Below are positions 6,104 through 10,404 of a stretch of 10,404 nucleotides of DNA, piece by piece (within the stretch, counting starts at the first letter, position 1; each line of letters starts with the position of its first letter). A model generated the notes under the pieces. The model was not told the origin of the DNA. It saw nothing but the letters and a program-made list of their open reading frames with translations, and searched no databases. The position numbers and the translations under genes are program-made. Source of the DNA: Oscillospiraceae bacterium (lineage in GTDB: Bacteria > Bacillota > Clostridia > Oscillospirales > Oscillospiraceae); contig JAITEC010000130.1 of NCBI GenBank assembly GCA_031282225.1, positions 1 to 10,404 of the forward strand. The letters are read 5' to 3'.

Positions 6104-6766
6104 CTACCGCATCCCCCTATCCGCCGCGCGCAGCTGTCCCATGCGGGCCGCGCGGTCGGCAGCTCCGAAGAGGTCGTTCCCCGAGACCAGCACATCTGCG
6201 CCAGCGCGTACGCAGAGCGCGGCAGTCTCGGCGTTTATCCCCCCGTCCACTTCCAATTCGCAGCGCGCGCCGCGCGCCTCTATCGCGCCGCGCAGCTCCG
6301 AGATCTTTTCGAGCGCGCCCGCCATGAATTTCTGTCCTCCGTATCCCGGCTCGACGGACATCACCACCACAATGCCTATGCTGTCGATATACGGGAGCAC
6401 AGCCGCCACCGGAGTGGCCGGCTTTATCGCAATGCCCGGGGTCTTGCCGGCGGACGCGACGCCGCTTATGGCCTTGGTTATCCCGCCTGGCGTGTCGGCT
6501 TCTATGTGGAACGAGACTATATCGGCGCCGGCGCGCGCAAAGCGCTCGGCATACCTGGCCGGGCGCGTCACCATGAGATGCACGTCAAGCGCTATATCGG
6601 TCACGCGCCTGACCGCCTCCAATACCGGGAACCCCACGGAAATATTTGGCACGAACACGCCGTCCATAACGTCAAAATGGAGATAATCGGCGGAGCGGAC
6701 GCTCTCTATATCCTCCCCCAGCCGAGCGAAATCGGCCGAAAGCAGCGACGGCGATATTTTAACCAT
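6104..6766 (-). CDS. rpe: Ribulose-phosphate 3-epimerase
   Basis: Rpe interconverts D-ribulose 5-phosphate and D-xylulose 5-phosphate in the non-oxidative pentose phosphate pathway. The 220-aa (beta/alpha)8 protein starts with the typical ISPSLLSADFARL. Metal and catalytic positions are visible: H30 and D32 in LHFDVMDG, H63 in DVHLMV and D174 in EVDGGI. The SVEPGYGGQKF phosphate-proximal loop (137-147) is intact. AGGGGAG at 6779-6785 is the likely ribosome site, about 12 bases before ATG. It heads a two-gene unit with recR. No consensus promoter is obvious in 6767-6917. Confidence 0.97.
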   Translation of the reverse strand: MVKISPSLLSADFARLGEDIESVRSADYLHFDVMDGVFVPNISVGFPVLEAVRRVTDIALDVHLMVTRPARYAERFARAGADIVSFHIEADTPGGITKAISGVASAGKTPGIAIKPATPVAAVLPYIDSIGIVVVMSVEPGYGGQKFMAGALEKISELRGAIEARGARCELEVDGGINAETAALCVRAGADVLVSGNDLFGAADRAARMGQLRAADRGMR

Positions 6767-6917
6767 GGTTTCACTTTTCTCCCCTCTGCGTTGTCATGCA
6801 GTTCTTGGCCATAGTGACGGCGGCGGGCATACGGGCATACAATTAAATAGCGGCAGGCGCGCCGCTCGCTTTTATATATCGGGGTCCCCCGCGCGGATAG
6901 GCCGGCGCCACGCCCGC
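6767..6917. other. Gap between larC and rpe with a hairpin and tandem 8-mer
   Basis: This gap holds a small GC-rich inverted repeat, AGCGGC (6849-6854) with GCCGCT (6861-6866). Read on the minus strand it is followed by ATTTAATT, so it may be a weak terminator for larBC; on the plus strand CTTTTATATA follows. The 8-mer GGGCATAC occurs twice in tandem (6825-6832 and 6833-6840). A 19-codon minus-strand frame ends just before rpe but has no recognisable product. Confidence 0.4.
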
Positions 6918-8180
6918 TTATTCCTCCGCGCGCGGGGCCTCGGCTTGTCCGCCTGCGCGCGCTGCCGCGTCGAAGACACGCGAAAACGGCACCGCGTGCT
7001 CCCGCGCGGCTCGGGCGACATCGTCGTACTCCGGCTTTGTCCGCGCGACGCCGTGCCCGCTTGCCACCTTCAGGCGCACGTCTCCGTATGGCGTGCGCGC
7101 GTTCTTGACCGTGTAGCTCAATTTCTCGCGCGCGCACAGCTTGGCGCGCACGCCGTTTGTGGAAGTGTGCGCAAATATCAAATCGGTTACCGCGCTGCGG
7201 TCGCCCGTGCGGCACAGGCACGTCAGCAGGACGGCCGGCCGGTTCTTTTTCATGTATATCGGGGCGGTGAACACGTCGAGCGCCCCTCCCTCCAATATGC
7301 GCTCCGTCGCCGCACCCACCGCCTCAGGCGTCATGTCGTCCAGATTGCACGTCAACTCGAACACCTCGTCGCGCCCGCCCGGCGCGGCGAGGCGCGTCTC
7401 GGATAGGAACGCGCGCAGGCAGTTTGGGCGGTCAAAGTCTCGGCTGCCCATACCGTAGCCTATTTTGTCGAAAGCGGCCGCCTCCATATCACCAAAGCGC
7501 CCGGCAAAATGGCGCAGCAGCGCGGCGCCCGTGGGAGTGCATAGCTCGCCGTTTACGGTGCCGCCGTATATGGGCACACCGCGCAATATGTGCGCTGTGG
7601 CCGGCGCAGGCACCGGCAAAATGCCGTGCGCGCAGCGGACATATCCGGAGCCGACGTGTACGGGAGAGGCGGAGATATCGTCGGCGCCGAGCATATGTAT
7701 GAGCATGGAGCACCCTACAATGTCCGCAACCGCGTCAAGCGCGCCGACTTCATGCAGGTGCACGCTGCCGGCATCCGCTCCGTGTACGGCAGCTTCCGCC
7801 CCGGAGAGCAGCGCGTATACGGAGAGCGCGTCCGCCCTCACGTTCTCCGGGATGTCCAGCGAGGCAATAAGCGCGCTTATTTCCGGCGCGCCCATCGTAC
7901 CCGCGCCTCCGTGTTCGTGTTCGTGTTCGTGTTCGTGCACGTGTTCGTGCCCGTGTGCCGGTATGCCGCCGGGCTCCTCTTGCGCCCCGTATACCGTGAC
8001 GCGCGCGCGCGTTCCCGACACGCCGTTTTTTACGGCCGGCTCAAACGAGACCCGCACGCCGGGCAAGCCCAGCGCTTCCATCTTGTGCGTGAACTCCGCG
8101 CCGTCGGGCAACAGCTCGTACAGCGCTGCCATGAGCATATCGCCGGCGGCGCCCATGCCACATTCAAGGTACAGCTTCAT
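6918..8180 (-). CDS. larC: Nickel-pincer cofactor synthesis protein LarC
   Basis: LarC inserts nickel into the dithiolated pyridinium mononucleotide in a CTP-dependent step, completing the nickel-pincer nucleotide used by lactate racemase LarA and relatives. The 420-aa protein begins YLECGMGAAGDMLMAAL and carries later family motifs LCTPTGAALLRHF, GYGMGSRDFDRPNCLR, ELTCNLDDMTPEAVGA and HTSTNGVRAKLC. A His/Glu run (residues 76-90) probably binds or stores nickel. In Lactiplantibacillus plantarum LarC is made from two frames by programmed frameshift; here it is one continuous frame. Its ATG overlaps the larB stop by 4 bp (ATGA), with AGGGGAG about nine bases upstream. No larE (sulfur transfer) lies in the window, so that step must be encoded elsewhere. 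Confidence 0.96.
   Translation of the reverse strand: MKLYLECGMGAAGDMLMAALYELLPDGAEFTHKMEALGLPGVRVSFEPAVKNGVSGTRARVTVYGAQEEPGGIPAHGHEHVHEHEHEHEHGGAGTMGAPEISALIASLDIPENVRADALSVYALLSGAEAAVHGADAGSVHLHEVGALDAVADIVGCSMLIHMLGADDISASPVHVGSGYVRCAHGILPVPAPATAHILRGVPIYGGTVNGELCTPTGAALLRHFAGRFGDMEAAAFDKIGYGMGSRDFDRPNCLRAFLSETRLAAPGGRDEVFELTCNLDDMTPEAVGAATERILEGGALDVFTAPIYMKKNRPAVLLTCLCRTGDRSAVTDLIFAHTSTNGVRAKLCAREKLSYTVKNARTPYGDVRLKVASGHGVARTKPEYDDVARAAREHAVPFSRVFDAAARAGGQAEAPRAEE
7911..7955 (-). repeat. His-Glu coding repeat in larC
   Basis: GTGTTC-type 6-bp units on the plus strand (CACGAA on the coding strand) repeat about seven times with variants. They encode alternating His and Glu between the LarC N-terminal and central parts. 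The units keep frame if copies are gained or lost, so the metal-binding run may vary among strains. Confidence 0.85.
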
Positions 8181-8938
8181 TGCGCACGCTCCCCTATCTT
8201 ATTGATTATGCCTGCGAGGTATCCCGCCCCAAAACCGTTGTCTATGTTTACCACGCTCACATTGCCGGCACAGGAATTGAGCATGGACAACAGCGCCGAT
8301 ACCCCCCCGAAATTGGCGCCGTAGCCAACGCTCGTAGGCACCGCGATGACAGGGCACGCGACGAGTCCCCCTATTACAGTGGCAAGCGCCCCCTCCATGC
8401 CCGCAACCGCAACGATCACACGCGCGTTCATGAGCTCGTTGTGCTTTGATAGCAGCCTATGCAAGCCCGCAACGCCCACGTCATACAGCCGTTCCACGCG
8501 ATTGCCCAGCGCCAGCGCCGTCACGGCGGCCTCTTCCGCTACGGACAGATCGCTGGTTCCCGCCGCCGCTATAACTATCACTCCCTGCGTCCCGGGCGGC
8601 GGCAGCTCTCCGAAGATCCCCATTTCCGGTATCGGGTAATATGTTATGGGCACGGCCGAGTTCACCTCCTCGGCTTTGCCGGCCTCAAGGCGCGTTATCA
8701 GAGCGCTGGCATACCCGCCGTCCCTCATGGCGCCCAATATGCCCGCTATTTGCCCGGCCGTCTTGCCCTTGCCATAAATTACCTCCGGTATGCCGTGCCT
8801 CAATTGCCTGTGATGGTCGATTTTCGCGTAACCTATGTCCTCGAACGGCTGCCATCTCAGCGATGCCAGGGCGTCTTCCGGGGTAACGCGTCCGTCTTTT
8901 ACGGCGCGCAGAATTGATAAAACCGAGTCATATTCCAT
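8177..8938 (-). CDS. larB: Nickel-pincer cofactor synthesis protein LarB
   Basis: LarB starts the pathway: it carboxylates the pyridinium ring of nicotinic acid adenine dinucleotide and hydrolyses the phosphoanhydride to give pyridinium-3,5-biscarboxylic acid mononucleotide. The 253-aa protein has an N-terminal helical part (1 to about 50) and a PurE-like C-terminal domain (about 118-250). C223 in LNSCAG, just before VVNIDNGFGAGY, aligns with the catalytic Cys reported in L. plantarum LarB (Cys221). Other conserved stretches are EVIYGKGKT (52-60) and VAGMEGALATVIGGL (178-192). A GGGGAT ribosome site lies about seven bases upstream of ATG 8938. It leads a larBC operon from a near-consensus promoter at 8973-9001. 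Confidence 0.96.
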   Translation of the reverse strand: MEYDSVLSILRAVKDGRVTPEDALASLRWQPFEDIGYAKIDHHRQLRHGIPEVIYGKGKTAGQIAGILGAMRDGGYASALITRLEAGKAEEVNSAVPITYYPIPEMGIFGELPPPGTQGVIVIAAAGTSDLSVAEEAAVTALALGNRVERLYDVGVAGLHRLLSKHNELMNARVIVAVAGMEGALATVIGGLVACPVIAVPTSVGYGANFGGVSALLSMLNSCAGNVSVVNIDNGFGAGYLAGIINKIGERAQ

Positions 8939-8972
8939 ATGTATATCCCCGTCGCGTTTTTTTTACGACAGA

Positions 8973-9001
8973 AGTATACACCGACAGGGCGGAAATGTCA
9001 A
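8973..9001 (-). promoter_or_regulatory. Near-consensus sigma-A promoter for larBC
   Basis: On the minus strand TTGACA (9001-8996) and TATACT (8978-8973) are separated by exactly 17 bp, matching 11 of 12 consensus bases. Transcription would start near 8966. The short leader would hold GTCG, a run of eight A (8964-8957) and CGAC, then the GGGGAT site. I see no clear operator, so larBC may be constitutive. Confidence 0.88.
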
Positions 9002-9075
9002 AAATTTTGTTTTTCGCGTGTTTGCCGCCCATGCTGCGTCCCTGCGCTGCGGCCAATGCCCAGATCCGCCGGGGC

Positions 9076-9393
9076 TCAGGCGCCCGAGGCCTGGTTTTTT
9101 CCGGCCTCGTCCAATATGCAGCGCAAGGCGTTGCAACTGCCGCAGTGCGACTGGACTATGGCTATATCGTCGCGCGCGGCCTTCTTTTTCGCGATCCGCA
9201 CCATCTCGTGGGACACGGGGTGCGTGAACAGCACGATGAGGTCGGGACAGCCTATCTGACACTCGAGATTGCATTTGGGCTGCGTGTATATCTTAGCCTC
9301 GTGGTTGTACTCCGTGCATATATCCCTGTACTTGCGCACCATGCGGTCGTTGCCGCCTATAATCACTATACTCAATGCAATCTGTCCTTTCAT
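9076..9393 (-). CDS. DUF2325 family protein, cysteine-rich
   Basis: This 105-aa protein of unknown function matches the DUF2325 pattern: a start like SIVIIGGNDRMVRKY (8-22), then GCPDLIVLFTHPVSHEMVR (48-66) and a run of basic residues, then a short C-terminal helix (about 88-97). The fold is expected to be a small Rossmann-like domain. Seven cysteines are present (C26, C41, C45, C49, C84, C87, C92), including C-x3-C-x3-C and C-x2-C-x4-C spacings, which suggests metal or redox binding; that is inference. It is probably monocistronic: its own near-consensus promoter lies upstream and the larB promoter follows its end. GGAAG near 9396 is the likely ribosome site. It is divergent from the nucleotidyltransferase gene. 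Confidence 0.8.
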   Translation of the reverse strand: MKGQIALSIVIIGGNDRMVRKYRDICTEYNHEAKIYTQPKCNLECQIGCPDLIVLFTHPVSHEMVRIAKKKAARDDIAIVQSHCGSCNALRCILDEAGKNQASGA

Positions 9394-9441
9394 GCTTCCG
9401 GCACTGTGCGGCCGAGCGTGTATTCGATATTTCTAACATTG

Positions 9442-9470
9442 AGTATGACATATATAACTCCATTTGTCAA
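9442..9470 (-). promoter_or_regulatory. Sigma-A-like promoter for the DUF2325 gene
   Basis: Minus-strand TTGACA (9470-9465) is perfect, and CATACT (9447-9442) lies 17 bp downstream. A TATATA run inside the spacer offers no better spacing. The start would fall near 9435, leaving a leader of about 40 nt. Confidence 0.75.
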
Positions 9471-9520
9471 TAGCAATTTGACTCAAAACAGGCCATATTT
9501 TAAAGATTATATTTTTTTGT

Positions 9521-9550
9521 TTGCACAAATCCCTTGAGATGCATTATAAT
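9521..9550 (+). promoter_or_regulatory. Promoter for the nucleotidyltransferase gene
   Basis: TATAAT (9545-9550) is perfect; the best -35 is TTGCAC (9521-9526) at 18 bp. The surrounding 9490-9550 is strongly AT-rich, including a T-run at 9512-9518. Transcription near 9557 excludes the upstream GTG at 9553 as start and supports ATG 9583. Confidence 0.65.
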
Positions 9551-9582
9551 ATGTGCATAATTCAACCGAAGGGGGTCACGAC

Positions 9583-10383
9583 ATGATAACCGCCGGACAA
9601 CAGGGATTTATTAACAAGGCGCTGCCCATATTCAAGAGAGACGAGCGGATTGCAGGTGCAGCCCTGGGGGGCTCGTATGTGCGCGGCGCCATGGACGAGT
9701 ACTCCGACCTCAATTTCATCGTCGCCATCATGCCGGGGCACGTGGACTCCGTCATGGCCGAGCGGCATGAAATCGCGGAAAAGCTCGGCACGCTGCTCTC
9801 GTATTTCCCGGGCAACCACGCCGGACTGCCCAATATGCTCATATGCCTGTACGACGAGCCGCTCATACACGTGGACTTGCACTTTATTCCGCTGGAGGCC
9901 TTGAGGCACCGCACGGAAGACCCCGTAATCATATACGAACGCGGCTCGCTCCTGACGGACGAGTTCGCCCGCGAGAAGGCCTCGGCGCCCTCGTTCGACA
10001 TGCAGTGGGCGGAGGACAGGTTTTGGGTATGGATACACTACGCCGCGAACAGGGTGGCTCGCGGCGAGCTGTTCGATGTCCTCACCGCGCTTTCCGAGCT
10101 AAGGGTGCAGATACTCGGGCCCATGATGCAGATAAAGCACGGCGGGATCCCTTTCGGTGTGCGCCACATAGAGCAGCTTGCGCCGGAAGAGACGCCCATG
10201 CTGGAGCAGACCATCGCGCTGCACGACCGCAAAAGCTGCATCCGCGCGCTCAAAGCGGCCACGGATCTGTACATATATCTGCGCGGCGCCAACAAGTCCC
10301 CGGCCTACCACCGGGAGGGCGCGCAAAAGCGCGCCCTCCAATACCTGAGCCACATATCGGATAAATTCAGCCAGGACAGTTAG
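9583..10383 (+). CDS. Nucleotidyltransferase-fold protein with variant active site
   Basis: This 266-aa protein has a nucleotidyltransferase-fold N-terminus: GGSYVRGAMDEYSDLN (29-44) followed by HVDLHF (96-101). In the usual motif G-S ... D-x-D, two Asp residues bind the metal; here the second is N44 (D42-L43-N44), while the third carboxylate, D98, is kept. The C-terminal half (about 138-266) carries QWAEDRFWVWIHYAA (141-155) and a GELFDVLTALSELR run (161-174), likely a helical partner domain. I recall a clostridial family of this shape that databases often mislabel as oxalate:formate antiporter; nothing here is membrane-spanning. Aminoglycoside nucleotidyltransferases are distant relatives, but no drug target can be inferred. 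AAGGGGGT (9569-9576) before ATG 9583 fixes the start. Confidence 0.8.
   Translation: MITAGQQGFINKALPIFKRDERIAGAALGGSYVRGAMDEYSDLNFIVAIMPGHVDSVMAERHEIAEKLGTLLSYFPGNHAGLPNMLICLYDEPLIHVDLHFIPLEALRHRTEDPVIIYERGSLLTDEFAREKASAPSFDMQWAEDRFWVWIHYAANRVARGELFDVLTALSELRVQILGPMMQIKHGGIPFGVRHIEQLAPEETPMLEQTIALHDRKSCIRALKAATDLYIYLRGANKSPAYHREGAQKRALQYLSHISDKFSQDS
10314..10339. repeat. 11-bp perfect hairpin inside the 3' end of the nucleotidyltransferase gene
   Basis: GGAGGGCGCGC (10314-10324) pairs exactly with GCGCGCCCTCC (10329-10339) over an AAAA loop. It lies within codons about 45 bp before the stop. No T-run follows, so it may influence mRNA stability rather than stop transcription. Confidence 0.7.
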
Positions 10384-10404
10384 TACGTGTATTTGCCGCC
10401 GCCT

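Noticed and set aside
6767..6840. Short minus-strand frame just upstream of rpe
   Set aside because: Under 20 codons, no recognised family, and ends within the rpe leader; it may be chance.
7465..8205. Long plus-strand open frame antisense to larC
   Set aside because: Low-complexity Ala/Ser/Pro/Cys sequence complementary to a clearly identified gene; no ribosome site or family features.
9553..9582. GTG start for the nucleotidyltransferase gene
   Set aside because: It lies at or before the expected transcription start and lacks a ribosome site; ATG 9583 follows AAGGGGGT.

Overview
The window looks like chromosomal DNA of a GC-rich, spore-forming Clostridia-type Firmicute. The evidence is an adjacent pair of forespore sporulation genes (spoIIQ-like and spoIIR), strong AGGAGG-type ribosome binding sites, near-consensus sigma-A promoters (TTGACA-N17-TATACT), and clostridial-type families such as DUF2325 and a copper-amine-oxidase-like stalk plus CAP surface protein. 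No rRNA, tRNA, CRISPR array, intact transposase or integrase was recognised.

Layout, left to right. (1) 1-1415: a leader with stacked inverted repeats, a sigma-A-like promoter, and a cytosolic reductive-dehalogenase-like corrinoid/2x[4Fe-4S] protein; this part is visibly less GC-rich than the rest. (2) 1416-2002: a gene-poor scar holding a reverse-strand remnant of a DUF1016/YhcG-type PDDEXK nuclease that lacks its catalytic domain, a 23-bp palindrome and a mirror-symmetric polypyrimidine tract. (3) 2003-3874: a secreted multidomain protein (signal peptide, two stalk repeats, CAP-associated region, CAP domain, Thr-Pro linker, two PASTA-like domains) closed by a very strong terminator. (4) 3982-5448: spoIIQ-like (M23) then spoIIR, a probable two-gene unit for engulfment and forespore-to-mother-cell signalling. 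(5) Convergent to it, 6766-5501 on the minus strand: rpe then recR. (6) 8938-6918, minus strand: larB then larC, with a 4-bp overlap, making the first and last steps of nickel-pincer nucleotide cofactor synthesis; larE and larA are not in the window. (7) 9393-9076, minus strand: a Cys-rich DUF2325 protein. (8) 9583-10383, plus strand, divergent from it: a nucleotidyltransferase-fold protein whose usual DxD catalytic pair reads D-L-N.

Most of the window is ordinary housekeeping and sporulation content. The parts most worth a second look are the truncated nuclease scar beside the dehalogenase-like gene, the CAP-PASTA surface protein, the spoIIQ-spoIIR pairing with a Y-S-N-L motif in place of the LytM-type Y-x-H-L, the lar operon without larE, and the seven-cysteine DUF2325 protein divergently paired with the variant nucleotidyltransferase. 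I did not find convincing evidence of an entirely new multi-gene system.
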